Source of the DNA: Epiperipatus broadwayi
Taxonomy: Eukaryota > Onychophora > Udeonychophora > Euonychophora > Peripatidae
Length of the DNA stretch: 64,000 bases
NCBI GenBank assembly: GCA_028023455.1
Contig: JAQFVV010001038.1
Location: forward strand, 1-64,000
Direction: 5' to 3'
This document shows, piece by piece, positions 24,867-38,620 of the stretch (positions within the stretch are counted from its first letter, which is position 1; every line of letters starts with the position of its first letter). A program made the translations under genes and the position numbers. The notes under the pieces were generated by a model that saw nothing but the letters and a program-made list of their open reading frames with translations, searched no databases and was not told the DNA's origin.

Positions 24867-25290
24867 GAGTGAAATCTAGAGAGATGGCAGTTTCAATCAT
24901 TGTGTAATTAACATTCATTGTATCATATATATGAAAAAAATTGATAATTCAATCTGCAGTATGTATACATTTCAGGTATCAAACCATCATCAACTGTTTT
25001 GAAATGTTGCAAATAATTCATGCAGATATAGTAACAACTCATTAATACTGGCAAATCAAGTATGATATTAAAGTGCAAATATTTGGCACTATATAAATAA
25101 AAGCAGAGCCAAAGATTCATTTTATTAATTAACTTAACATGAAATATGTAATAAATAAATAAATAAATTTATCTTGCAAATCTGGAGAAATATCAGGTTC
25201 AATCACTGTGAATTAAACATTTATTGTTCAATAGTCATATGTATGAAAAAAATTGATAACTCATACTACAATGTACATATTTCAAGTCAG
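24867..25290 (+). repeat. Two diverged direct copies of a ~110-bp sequence
   Basis: The segment around 24875-24978 (GTTTCAATCATTGTG...ATGAAAAAAATTGATAATTC) recurs at about 25190-25290 (GTTCAATCACTGTG...ATGAAAAAAATTGATAACTC), 310 bp away. The intervening sequence shows no terminal repeats. It is probably an old local duplication or two copies of a small unclassified repeat. Confidence 0.65.
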
Positions 25291-25984
25291 TCTATGCAAT
25301 GTATGGCAAGAACAATGAATATTTATTATAGTTTTTGAAATTAACATCTTTCATATTTCTTTATATATTTTCAATATGTATTTATCTATTTATTATATAT
25401 ATTATTTTTCAAAATTTTCTATGTGTTTTTATACATATTTATAATTTTTATTTAAAAAATGAATATAATTTTAATAAAAATTATGTTATTGAAAATTATT
25501 TCATGTAAAAATATAAAATTTTTAAAAATGAGTATATATAGAAGGGCATATTACATATGAATATATACAACATATTCATATTAAGTAGATTAGAGGATAA
25601 AAAAAAAAAATATGGATATATGTAAATATATATGAAATGATGTATATATAAAAATTATACAACTGTTGTATAGTTCTGACAAAATCTATTAGACAGTTAA
25701 AACTGCTAGGGGAAAAACCATTTTATTAAAAAGTATTCTTAAAAAAGATTTAAGAGGGGGTATACTTAATTGTTGTTTTATTAAATCTCGCAACATATTT
25801 TAATACTTTTATTTGCATGTATTTTAAGGTCAAAACTTGCCATAAGTTCTATATAACAATTTATATGTATGCTTATAATTTGAAATGGAAGTTTTTTTAA
25901 TAGATGTGTCTTAACAGTTCTTACAGATTTGAGATTTGCATACTTAAGAGCAATACAGACTTCTGACAACAATATTTTGGAAGA

Positions 25985-26215
25985 AACAAAAAGAGATTGA
26001 AAACGAAGTATGGGTGAGAGAACAATTAAGTCTTAATGACTTTATTGAAACAAGAAAAATGGAGTTGGTTCTGAATATATTGCTAGACAGAATGATAATA
26101 GATGGACAGTTAATTTTAAATTGGTTACCAAAGTATTATAAAAGACCTAAAAAGAGACCATATGTGAGATGGATGGTTGAAATAAATAAGTTTGCTGATG
26201 TATTCTAGAGAAGAG
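25985..26215 (+). mobile_element. C-terminal fragment of an RTE-type LINE protein
   Basis: A 64-residue open segment (26014-26208) reads KMELVLNILLDRMIIDGQLILNW, then KRPKKRPYVRWMVEINKFA. This parallels the conserved end of RTE-type reverse transcriptases, where W-x-G-H-x-x-R is followed by a basic K-R-x-x-G-R-P-x-x-R-W-x-D-x-I-K stretch. Only this end is recognisable. It is on the opposite strand to the RTE remnant at 21617-23710, so it is a separate insertion. Confidence 0.5.
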
Positions 26216-27134
26216 AAGTTAGGAATCAGAGTAACTTGATTAAGATTGGAGAGATTTGCTTCCTGATGTAAGAGAAAAATTTATTGCTAGATCTTTAGTA
26301 GATTGCCAAATAAACAGTTAACATTATTACAAGTCAAAAATACAAAAGGAAGTTGTTAGAATGATTACAAAATAACACCTGCTAGATATAGTATTCATGA
26401 TACAAAACAAGTTGACTTAAGAGAAACTAGTAAAGTAATAATAATTTAAAAAATTGTTATTAACTAATATAAGAATTAAGAAATATAAATATGCTGATAA
26501 AGATTTTTTTTTTTTTTCACTTTATTTAGGTAGCATTTTAATAATTATCAATAAAAAAGTTAAGCTATCATATTCTACTGTATTATATAACCATCAATGT
26601 AAAATAATATAACTGTGAATGATTACAATGCAGTGAATTTTTGATTCATTGTAAATGCATATATCCTTTTTTTTCATTCATTGTGAGGGGGGGAGGGTTG
26701 TAGATCACAAATACATATTGCTTTTTCTTGACTTAATTGCTTCTTGAATAATCATTTTATCATCATTGACAAATTGTGAATCTCGTACAGTATTTTGCCA
26801 CATAATTTTTTTATTATTTGAAATAACATGCAAATACTTTATTGAATCAGTGGTATTAGAGTAGTGAGTTGCTCTTGTTTTATCCTGTGGATTATGAAAG
26901 AATTAAGTGATTTTTATTATATATAAAATAAATAGTTAATCATTATCGAATAGTGTTTTGATATTTAAATTTGTATAATCCTAATTATAAATAATAAGTT
27001 AAAATGTATATAGAAATAATCTTGCAATTTTGTAAGCATATTTTTATGATTTCACTATATTACTACTTAGGAAGATTTTTAAAAAGGCAAGTAATTAATT
27101 GAAATTTACTTAAATTCAAAACATAACATCACAC

Positions 27135-27553
<419 letters not shown>

Positions 27554-27559
27554 TTCTAA

Positions 27560-29097
27560 TAATTTTCTCTCTTTTATATTTTTAATTCTCTTTACAAATG
27601 GTACTTTTTACATCCCTTAAAATTCTAAAGTTTTCCTATTTTTAAGAAAGGATCTAGAGATTTGGTAGTGACTATAGGCCTATTTCAATTCTACACACTG
27701 TTCTCAATTTTTGAAAGATTTTGTATAATAAAATTATCTTGGATGTCTAAGGTTTTGGCACCAGAGCAGCATGGATTTTTGCCTAATAGGTCCATTGAAA
27801 CAAATTTGCTAACTATTTTTGATCACATTTCAAATTCAATTGAGAATCAATCTAGGTTAGATGTTGTTTATTTTGATATGTCCAAGGCTTTTGATAGAGT
27901 TAATCATAAAATTCTTCTTCAGAAGCTTTGTAGGTTAGGTTTTTCTAAATTATTAATTAATTGGTTTGACTCTTTTCTTAGGGATAGAATGTCTTGTGTG
28001 AGGTTTAATGGTAAATTGTCATTACCTTATTATTGCTTCACTGGGGTGCCTCAAGGCAGTGTTCTTGCACCTTTATTATTTAATGTATACATTGATGACC
28101 TAAAAACATGCATTAAATTTTCACATCTTCTATGTTATGCAGATGATTGCAAAATTTTTAGGCATATTTATTCTATTAATGACTGTTTTTTACTTCAAAG
28201 TGATGTAGATAATTTCTTGAATTGGTGTGAATATAATTATATAGATATAAATATGGATAAGTGCTCCATTGTCTCTTACTCTAGAAAATCTGAAGTCTTA
28301 AGGTTTTCCTATTATATTGGGGACTCTAAAATTATAACAAATGATCATCAAAGAGATCTAATAATATTTTCCAATAATGGATCTTTTCGTAATCACATTA
28401 ATTTTATGGTGAATAAATCTCTTAAAATTGTAGGAGCTATTTACAGATATGGAAAAGCATTTAATAAATTTACAAAGATTAAACTTTTTATATCCTTAGT
28501 TCTTCCCATCTTGGAGTATGGTTCAATTATATGGAATCCTCATAACAGGACAGATATCATAAGAATTCAGTCTGTTTTTGACAAATTTGCCAAAATTAAA
28601 TAGTTTAAGTAATGAACACTATATTGATTTACTACTGAGACGAAAAACAAGAGATCTCAAACTTCTTCATAAATTCATCTCCCAGAATATTTCTGTATCT
28701 AATTTCTTTCTAACTTAGGTACTAAAAAAAAAATTATAATACTCGTACTCATAATGTTTTTGAACTGAAAAATTGTAAATCTGATGTATTAAGATTTTCC
28801 CCTTTATTTCGTTTACCTAGAACTTATAACAAAGATTTTGGTAATGATGATGTTTTTAATTTGGATTTTAAACAATTCACTAAAGTCCTCATAAAAAAAT
28901 ATTTTCCTTAATTTCATTTGATATATTGCCTTTTTATTTATTTGTGCATTTTTTGATTTTCTATTTTATTGGTATTATTTATTTTATTATTATTATTATT
29001 TTTTTTAATGCTTATTTAGATTTGTATTATTGTGCAATCTATAATTGGCTAAATGCTGTTGATATGTACATTAAATAAATAAAGAATTGAAGAATTG
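27560..29097 (+). mobile_element. 5'-truncated I-like LINE
   Basis: The element starts within the sequence just upstream of the reverse transcriptase, lacks the endonuclease, and ends with the 3' sequence shared with 1-204 followed by a 532-bp ATT tail. The simple TAA-type tail and RT motifs suit the I/Jockey superclade; I favour an I-like family. It is flanked on both sides by ATT/TTA arrays, so the insertion target may itself have been a microsatellite or an older LINE tail. Confidence 0.8.
27620..28912 (+). pseudogene. I-like LINE reverse transcriptase remnant
   Basis: The block FPIFKKGSRDL is followed by SDYRPIS, which lies out of frame with the main open segment (27662-28603), marking a frameshift near 27665. 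The main segment then shows PEQHGFLPNRS, VVYFDMSKAFDRVNHK (motif A with catalytic Asp), FTGVPQGSVLAPLLFNVYI (motif B), LCYADDCKIF (motif C with YADD intact), MDKCSIVSYSRK and the thumb LPILEYGSIIWNPH. A stop at 28601 is followed by a decayed C-terminal part (RRKTRDLKLLHKFIS in another frame, about 28638-28682). The RT core looks nearly complete, making this the best preserved retroelement protein in the window, yet it cannot give a full product. Confidence 0.85.
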
Positions 29098-29629
<532 letters not shown>

Positions 29630-29639
29630 TTTTATTATT

Positions 29640-32600
29640 TAAAAATTATCGTGCAATCACTTTTCTCTGATTTAATCAGTTACTGTTACTTGTTGAATCA
29701 TGAAAAGAGGTAAAGAAGGAAATTTGTCAATATGCAAAATTAGAATATCTGACATATGTATATTGATAATAAAAACATATAAATTTATGTTATTAGTATT
29801 AGAAATAATTATTAAGTAACATATTAGCGACAATTAAGTTTATTAAAACATGTTTTTAGTTAGTATAATAGGATGATTAACAATGAAAACAAGTACTATA
29901 CTAATGGTTAATTAAATTATATATAGAGTTTGTTATAAGATCAGAGATAGAGAATATCCCACACAAAAAGGATCAGGAATAATCATCAAGTAAGTCTAGA
30001 TAGTGTTGTAAAACAGATTAGGGATTAGGTAGAATTACCTTTATTATTATTTTTTTTTTTATGTAATTTTTCAGGATTACTAGGTAATCAATTATTATAT
30101 ATAGTTTTATTCCATTTGTACTTCAATATTTATTTATAATTTAATATTTGTGATCCATATATTAAAAAGATCTGCATATTAAAATGCTATCACAAACATG
30201 ATATATAAGGCTAGATTTGGTAAAATTTTAAACTATTTCTGTTGGTCTTGCTTCTTTATTATTCTTAGCCAATTTAGTTATTAACTACTGTTTAACTTTT
30301 GCTACTAAGTTGGAAAGCCAGAATTAAAATAACAGTGTTTCAGAAGATTTCAAAGTGCTAAACATGAAAAAAAAAAAATCTAGTGAAAAAGACTCAACAA
30401 TATCATATTTTATTATGACTGTTAATAATTATCAAGAGGGAGTGTTAAGCCTACTTTTTTAGGTTGCTTGTTTCTTGGACTGATATGACCAAAAATTCAA
30501 TATGTGAACATAGGAAAACAATAAACATGTAAAAGAATATCTGCCTAAATTAATTTATTTGTTTAATGTAAATCTGTCTATTCAAAGAAAGGAAATATCA
30601 ATGAAGCTATTGTCAACTTAAACAGAATTTAAATACAAAACATGGGGAAATATCTATTATTTGTATGCACCGATTGATAAGATTGGAAAATTTTCCAAAC
30701 TTTGTTAAAACAAGCCTACCTAATGTGTCCATACCTAAAGGAAAATCTAGGCAAATACTTTTATATTATATATGCGTTTTTAATTCTTTACACATTTTAA
30801 TTACTTTTTTAATGTGCCTGGAAAGATTGCAATTCATAGTTCATTAATTTGAGAATAGTGCATGTGTTATTCATAATTGACAAAAAGAGAATAATAATAT
30901 TGTGTTAGTTGAATTTGCAGGTTGGTACAGACCTTTTTAATAATTAGAATTTTAATAAGTAAATTGCATTAGTTAAAAGTGAAGGGAGCACACCTGAAAG
31001 TACAGACATAGCTATTTGTGTGTGTGTGTTAATTAGTATATACTTGTTTATAACCATAATTGTTTGCGCTATTAATTTTAATAAATTTAATTTTGTTAAT
31101 TTATTTGTATGCATGAAATTCTGTTCTTGGAGTGAAAATATTCTTACTTGTATGTGTGCATAATAACGTATTTGTGGCTGATTGATTATTATTATCCTAA
31201 TTTTTTGATTATTATTATCCTAATTTCATAATATCCTTTGAGATTGTTCAAGAAATAATAATAGTAGATGCAGAAATTTAAAATAGATTATCTCAATGTA
31301 GAATCAGATTGAGGCATTCTATCAGGATAATAATATAATTATTATTTTCTAAAATAAAAACTAGTTTTGTTAAGATAAGTTTAAGAATGATATATTCTTG
31401 AGATCATTTAATAAATTAATATCATGATTAATAATGATGGCATGATGATAAATGGATTATTGCCCATAGAGGATGTCTTGAAACTATATATATATATACC
31501 AGATATATCGGGCCTAAATAGACTGGTTTTTTTTTAATTGGTTGTTTTTAAAAAAAAGTTTTAAGATTTAATGTAAATTAAACAAAAGATTTTAATATTA
31601 TATAAATAATGTGAGAATTGTACACTGACCTGAAAAGCCATCATTTTAACTTCAATTATACGCTATCCAAAATTAAATGTAAATACAGTATTATAACATC
31701 TATTTCTCCCTCCTCAAATATCACATTTCAGATATGAATTTATGTACTGTAGTCACATTTTCTTCATGATTTAAATATTATTCCTATTCAGTTCTGTACT
31801 GTAGTTCAAAGCATGTACTGATTTTTTTCTGAGCATTTTTTATTAATGGTGAAATTACTTTCTTCAAACAAATGTAATATTTATTTTAATTGGTTGTGAA
31901 TTTGACCCATGACAGTCTTGCAGATAAACATGCAGTTACCATTCAGACAATAGAGAAAATAGGGATTTTATATATATAGATGTGTATATTGTACCATATA
32001 GTATTAAGATTAATCAATTACTTTTAATTAATAGATTATAGGGTTGTATCTTAAATTTAAGCATTCTTTGATAGCTCATTGCTTAATTAAGATTAAAAAA
32101 AAGGTTATATATTGTAGCAAATTCTTAGTTTTAAATTATTTCAATACAAGAATTACAAAGACTGGTTACAGGAGAACCAGTTTAGATTAGCTATGCCAAG
32201 ATCTAACTTCACTTACCACACACAAATCATAATAGATTTTAAATCTTATTTATACTAAACATTTTTTTTTTAGTGTAAACAATTCAGTTATTAAATGTGC
32301 TGCTCTATAGTTAACTATTACGCCCAAATATTTTGAATAGGTGGAAATTATAAATAATTTCATTTTTTTTTATAAACTTTACCATAAAGTTATATATCTA
32401 CAAAGATTTACATATATATATAATTAGAATGTTGATGAGCTTTATCATCATCAGTTTCTAAAAGCAAAGCACACTGCACTTATTCAGTCCTCAGTTATTC
32501 TTACATGTCAACTACATTCAATTTTAAATGAATGCATTTTTAAATCTTAATCTTCTTCCCAAAACTTTATCCTCCAAAATTTATTGTAGAAAAACATGTA

Positions 32601-32810
32601 TTAAAATGCACTCTAGAATGTCATTTCTCTTAATTTTTCATGTTTTATAGATTTTTTTTGCCATATACCTTTTTTTTTTTCAATATCAGACTATTATCTT
32701 TGTTTCTTTCCAATTTCTCCAAAGCCACATTTCATCTTTAATACAATTTTTCAGAAGTTGAAAAGAATTAGATAAGAAATATTAATAGCAGGCTCTGTAA
32801 GCATCTCTAT
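29640..32810. other. IPP intron 1, unannotated stretch
   Basis: AT-rich with scattered short simple repeats, such as a (TG)n run at about 31019-31030 and a duplicated GATTATTATTATCCTAATTT at 31182-31226. No gene or classified element recognised. Confidence 0.45.
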
Positions 32811-33059
32811 AATATCTGCAACCTGTTTTGAATTAAAAAAAATAATGAGGACACATTATGAAGATAGTCAAGATTTAAGTAAATCATTCAACATTAAAAA
32901 ACAACAAACAATTATATATTGAAATAGGTGAAACTTATATTTTATTGACATGTTAACATATACTTTATTATAATTATTTTTATTCTAATCAGGTTGCAGA
33001 TATTACATTTCCTGATCCATTCTTAAAGTTTAGAAAAATGAAAACTTTAAGAATGGATC
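32811..33059. repeat. Short inverted-repeat element with adjacent perfect hairpin
   Basis: TAATATCTGCAACCTG at about 32811-32826 is exactly mirrored by CAGGTTGCAGATATTA at about 32992-33007, giving 16-bp terminal inverted repeats around ~198 bp. Just beyond, GATCCATTCTTAAAGTTT (33014-33031) and its perfect complement (33042-33059) form an 18-bp stem with a 10-base loop. The first could be a small MITE; the second is a strong stand-alone hairpin. Confidence 0.6.
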
Positions 33060-34009
33060 TAAAAGTATATAGTTGAATCTGATTTTTGGCAAATACTTTA
33101 TATCAGATTTGGACAAAATATAATGATATCCAATTCTTCAATTGATTTATAATTGAAAGATGAATATTAAAAATCTTCCTCCAAAAGCTGTTTAATTTGA
33201 CCAGAATTGGATTTGTTTTCTCAGATATATTACTTGTGTTCATTCTAGTTCAGAATTAGGATTACACACATATATATGTGTGTGTGTGTATTTATATATA
33301 TATATATGAGAGTGATAGCTTAATGATCATCAAAAACAACTTAATCCAGTATTTATACAGCCATCTATAGTATCAGAATTAATAATTTATTTAACACTTT
33401 TTTTTTTAATGAGATTTATTTAGGACAGAATATGGATTATTATTTTTAATATATTTGAGTTGATTGGTTTTAATGAGTTTCAGTTTTTGCCTTTCTGATT
33501 AGGATTTTATTATTATTATTATATATTTTTTATAATGTTTTTAAGCTTTCTTGTCTATTATTTGAGAAATCATTTTCAGAAGAATTTATTTTCTGAACTT
33601 AGCTGTTACTTACATTGTTTAAGGCTTATGTAACATTATTAATTTTATAAATTCATCATTTATATTTACTACTATTAACAGAAATATTTTTATTACTATA
33701 ACTATTTTAGTTCTTTAAAATATTGTTACTTGCATAACTTTAAGAAAAACTGATAGTACTTTTTTTTATTAATTTTGTAATTATTTTTTTAAATTAAATT
33801 TATCCCTCAGGTTTACTACTTACTATACATTATGGAAGCTAAATCTTAAAATTATCATTTCATTGAAGACATATTTTATGTATCTTATCAAATCAATTTC
33901 TTTAATTTATAATATTTGTACAGAAAAAAAAAATATTAATTATTATTATTATTATTATCAAAAGTGGAAATTAATGAAGTCCGTTATACTGTTCTTTCAT
34001 ATAAATTAT

Positions 34010-34260
34010 AATAAATAAATAAATAAATCATATGTAACTGCTATATATATATAAATAATAATTGCATTATAAAAAGTTTTATTTTGCACATAGTTTTGCG
34101 CCCATTTCAAATGTTAAAATAATAATTGGTTAACGTTAAAATATATGCTTAACATTTGAAATGGGCACAAAACTATGTGCGAAATAAAGACTTTTTATAA
34201 TGCAATTATTAATATATAAATATTTATATAGCTGTTGTATATGATTTTTTATTTATTCAA
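34010..34260. mobile_element. Palindromic MITE, ~250 bp
   Basis: Two arms of about 105 bp mirror each other: the left arm runs through ATTGCATTATAAAAAGT, GCACATAGTTTTGCGCCCAT and TTCAAATGTTAA (to about 34117), and the right arm returns through TTAACATTTGAAATGGGCAC and CTTTTTATAATGCAAT (34149-34205), on out to ATTTATTCAA. A 30-base AT-rich loop separates them. The structure suits a foldback MITE. No target duplication could be fixed. Confidence 0.8.
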
Positions 34261-34299
34261 TGTAAAAATTAATAAGATAAGTAGATTCAAGGATTACCA

Positions 34300-34475
34300 G
34301 AAGAAATAGCTATGACTAAATCAAATATGCTGATGACATCATTCTAATAATTAAAAAAAGACTTAAAAACTTCAAGAAAGTTAGAAATCAGAGTAAAAAA
34401 AATGATATTGTGATTAAATATAAAGAAGACATAGATTTTGTTCACAGTTTTACTTTTTGAACAAAAGATACAAAG
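34300..34475 (+). mobile_element. Reverse transcriptase YADD-region fragment
   Basis: At about 34318-34420 the frame reads IKYADDIILIIKK followed by a lysine-rich helix (NFKKVRNQSKKND), the usual context of RT motif C in LINEs. The frame breaks soon afterwards, and only this short block is recognisable. It is one more decayed RTE/CR1-type insertion in intron 1. Confidence 0.5.
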
Positions 34476-35804
34476 GTCAGAATATTTACTATAGATTAAT
34501 ACTAGTCACAGTTAAACTGAAAAGCCTCGAAAAGCTTTTTTTAAGTATAGAGTTATTACTCATAAAAGGCAATAACATGGATTTGTAAAATTCATTTTAT
34601 TTAGTAAATTTTAGAATGATTGATTACTTATAATTGATGTTAATTTATTCAAGGATGACCTATAAAAAATCAGTTTTACAGTTAATTGTTGAGCATGCCA
34701 CATTAGACATCACACTGGTTTTTGTAATCAGTGGGAGTCATTACAAGAGTCTTATTTACCATTTTTGATTCATGTTTCACATGAGACAGAAGATATAGTT
34801 GGCATTGCTACTATTCATTAGATCCCCCCTCCCTTCTGCAGTAGCTTATGGTTTCACCATCACTTGGCAATGTCCATTTATTTAAAATGATTGTTGACTA
34901 ACATGTCAATGTAATGACTGCTAATACCTTCCTAAAAACACTTCTGTTTAATATCTTTAACATTTTTACATGCTGATGCACATAAGCCATATCTGAACGT
35001 TAGTATAATTTCTGATAAATATATATATATTTCATTTTTGTTATTTCAGTTTATTGCTAGATTTTTACATTAAATTTAGTCTACTAGATCTTTTTTAAAT
35101 GCTGCCTTCATATTTTTTGCAGTTTGCCAATATTGATGATTTTTTAATTTTATGTTTTGATTTACTTCTGTAAACTTGTAATATATTGTTTAGAATTGTA
35201 GAGAAAAAATTTCTATTATTATATCTTTTACCTATAATTTATTTTGAGTAAAAATTTAAAACCATCAGTCATCTGATTAATTATTTTTATTTACCTTAAT
35301 CATAGTTAAGCTATATGATTATCCATTTGTTTAAACAGTTGAGCAACTAATGGGTTTAAGGATGTATTCCTAGTTTCAGTTTTTTATATATGCATATAGT
35401 TCAATTTTTAAAAATTTGGTTTTAGGTGTCACTATTTTTTATTATATTTAAAAACTTTTTTTTTTTTTTAATATAATGATCCTATTTAAAATCTTTAGAA
35501 GTACTATATTATATATAATATTCTTAATTATTTATTTAATTTCTGTTTTAAAAAATTCTTAATTTTAACATTATTTGCAGTTTTATATATATATTATCTT
35601 CTTTATTATTGTCACAATATCAAAAGCATTATTTAGTTAAAAACTATATATACTAGTAAAAAATAAATATCAAATATCTATAAAAATATTTAACAAATTC
35701 CATTTAGTTCTAAAATGACTTTTTATTTAGTTTGAATATTGGTTGTTGTAAAATTATTTTTAAATGTTTTGACTTATTTCAATGTATACTTTATTTTATT
35801 GCAG
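34476..35804. other. End of IPP intron 1
   Basis: AT-rich, with a long T-run at 35456-35470. The intron ends with the acceptor tract TTTATTTTATTGCAG at 35790-35804, a good polypyrimidine-AG site. Confidence 0.6.
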
Positions 35805-35933
35805 GTGAAATTATTTTAACAGAAGATAATGTCCAAGATGTTTTAATAGCAGCTAATATGCTTCAGATATGTGATATTGTAACAGCTTGTAGCAAATTTT
35901 TAAAACAGCAACTTCATTCTTCTAATTGTTTAG
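35805..35933 (+). CDS. IPP: IPP-like protein, exon 2 (end of BTB, start of BACK linker)
   Basis: This 129-bp internal exon completes the split glycine codon of exon 1 (G + GT) and reads EIILTEDNVQDVLIAANMLQ, then ICDIVTACSKFLKQQLHSSNCL. This is the canonical final helix pair of a Kelch-like BTB domain (V-x-x-V-L-I-A-A-N-M-L-Q) running into the 3-box, which in related proteins contacts Cullin-3. It is bounded by TTGCAG before 35805 and GTAATT after 35933, both in phase 1. Residues are about 112-154 of the protein. It lies 20.7 kb from exon 1 and 14.4 kb from exon 3. Confidence 0.93.
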
Positions 35934-38329
35934 GTAATTTTTATATAAAAATTTTATATTAATATTTTAATTAGAATTATGAAAATTATTTAAAGAAAAT
36001 AATTATGTATTTCAGTATATTAGATTATTTATTTCTTAACATTTTGCATATCATGTCTGTTAAATGATTTACTGAATAACAATTTTGTGATTTCAAAGAA
36101 TTTCTCTGCAGTAAATATTATGATATAATAGCAAGAAAATACCTTAGCATATTCAGTAATAGTTTGTCTTTTTTTTTCCAATCCAGCTCTTAACAAAGAT
36201 TATTACAATAGTTAAGGTGGCAAGACTTCCTATTATCAGTGATCTTGATGAGATATTGTATACTGAAAAAAATATTATAAATTGCCTTAGATTTCTGTAT
36301 TAATAAAAATTATATTTTGAGTTTGATAATCAAGATTTAAAGACAACACAAAAATGTATGATTATTCTTCATTAATATCTACATATATATTGTAACTATC
36401 CAAAATGTGCATCTCATACACAAATCACTTAAGAGGAATTTGCATGGGATCTACACACTGATGTCATAGGATAATCAACTTTTTTTTTATAGCCTACTAA
36501 GATCAGCTAGACACACAAGACTCTCTATCATATTCTAGTTAAATTATTGATGGCAAAATAATGACACATGCTATAGATAATGAGACACTACAATTTATTC
36601 ATGTATATACATTTTTATAACACACACACGATAGCATAAACTATATGCCTTGTCAATTTATAAACAAGTTAGTAAGATTAGTTATTTATGGCTTCAATAA
36701 TTAAGGTTATGCATAGATCATATATGGTATATTATATAATTAATTGTTGCTGAACAAATATAACTTGCTGCATAGATCAATGATCACAACAATTATTACA
36801 GTTTTAAGATTTTATAAACCTACAGTTTGAGGATACAATAAATTTATAAACTATTTAAAGAACTGGACTACGATAAATACTTTCAGGCTGTAATATAGGT
36901 ATGTAATTAAATGCTGTATAAGCAAATGTATGATGGAGGAAAACATCTGTGTTACATTATTTATGAATAAATAAATACATGTGAGCTAGGAATACACTGT
37001 ACAATAAGAACTTTTGTCTATTGTATACTATTGTAAAGGGTATTAAGCATAAGAGAGATCAGCAGTCACAAATGATATCATCCAAGACATACAAAAAACA
37101 AAGCAAATGATATATGGTAGGACAGTCAATCCACCGCATATTACTGTTCTAAGTAAAATAATGAATGTAAGAGACCGGCAATCATCGGTTTTATAATCAT
37201 TGTAAATATATAAAATACGAACAAATTTCATATATAAACAAAACAGTTCAAAATAAAGTTACAGCAGTTCATTTATATCAATACACAAATTAGACTTTCC
37301 CAAACCTTGAGGATATTTTGCTTAAAACTGTAAACTATTAAAAGATAACAAAAAACAATTTTAATTTATTCTGTTTATGCAGTCTGTTTTACGTCTGCAA
37401 GACATGGAAATGACTAGTTTCAAAATACAAAGTATTTAAAAGCATGGCTAGAATTGTGGTAGTAAGCTAATTACATTTTATAAAATATTACTCTTCTTTT
37501 AAATTTACGCCATCTGAATTGTGGTGTGATTATATAAATCAAAATAGCAATCTCCTGTCATACTAGTTTATAAATAGATTTACAAAATCAATAATAATAA
37601 TACTTTAAGGATAATGGGGATTAATACTTAATATTAGTAATATTATAATATATTTTAAAGTTCATTCTCTTTCATTACTAAGAATTCGAGCTCGGACTTT
37701 AGATATTGGTATACTTCTAGTGGACTTCAGTTGTTCAACCTTAACTATGGTGGGTGTAGGTTTTAATCATTAGTATCGGACAGTAGTTTATGTTGATTGA
37801 TGTCTGGTTTCTCCCCAAAGCAGTAAACACAATATAATGAACACAATGCTGTTTCTACATTAGGTGATAGCTCCTTTCCTTACTTCTCTATGAATCTTCG
37901 ATTTGCACTTCGCTGGTTGAAGCAGATTGTAGCTTCTGTACTCTTCCTTAGTATTTTTCAACACCAGTCACAATAAGTATACTGAAAACACAATCGGGAA
38001 GGTCAACATAATAAAATCAATCAAAGTATTTTAGCAATAATACTTCAGCAATCAAAGTTGTTCAGCAATAACCAATCAAAGGGAATGAATTATAACCATT
38101 ATTTATAGTTTGTGGAGTTGACTTATTGTCAAAATTGGATCCATCATCTGTTGTCAATCCATAGATCTATTGGTGGGAGATAACTCCTGAATTCTAAGTC
38201 TGCTTCTCATTTGTCCAATCATGACATTAAAAATTTTATCTTTGAAAGGAATTACCAGACTAAATGACATCAAATACACTTATCTTATTAATTAATCGAT
38301 TTGTTTATAAGAATTTTAGGTACTTTAGG
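35934..38329. other. IPP intron 2, first part
   Basis: No gene recognised. The stretch 37680-38300 is visibly less AT-rich than its surroundings and contains repeated CAATCAAAG phrases (about 38017, 38050, 38075), so it may be an unclassified transposon remnant. Confidence 0.4.
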
Positions 38330-38517
38330 ATTTTTCTTGCTATGACATATTACCACAAAGACGTACTACTCTAATCTTCCGATCTTTAAGATAACGTCTC
38401 CTAGTGATTTCCAGACAATGTCAATCGATAAAATGTGTTCAGAAATCATGTGGAGACATTATGTTAAAGATCGAAAGATTAGAGTAGCAAGTCTTCATGG
38501 TAATACGTCACAGCAAT
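38330..38517. mobile_element. Hairpin/TIR module of the 38-43 kb repeat complex, copy 1
   Basis: TTGCTATGACATATTACCAC...ATCTTCCGATC (38337-38384) is mirrored at about 38467-38514 by GATCGAAAGATTAGAG...GTAATACGTCACAGCAA, about 85 percent matched over 48 bp. The left edge GGTACTTTAGGATTTT resembles the TIR of the element at 41090 (GGTAGTTTGGGATTTT). An almost identical copy lies at 41995-42195, which has lost about 20 bp near the inner end. Confidence 0.75.
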
Positions 38518-38620
38518 AAAAAAGCAAGCCATTTTGTAGAAATCGGATGCCATTTTTGTTGTTTCTGCAAACAAAAAAAATATAAAAATTAATATAATCA
38601 AATGTAATAACAATAAAATG

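Noticed and set aside
26684-26696. G-run (GGGGGGGAGGG), also 24495-24506, as possible G-quadruplexes
   Set aside because: Too few separate G-tracts for a four-tract quadruplex on one strand.
27662-28603. The well-preserved RT frame as a domesticated host gene
   Set aside because: It has a frameshift at its start, a stop before the C-terminus, a 5' truncation and a LINE tail, so it is an ordinary dead LINE copy.
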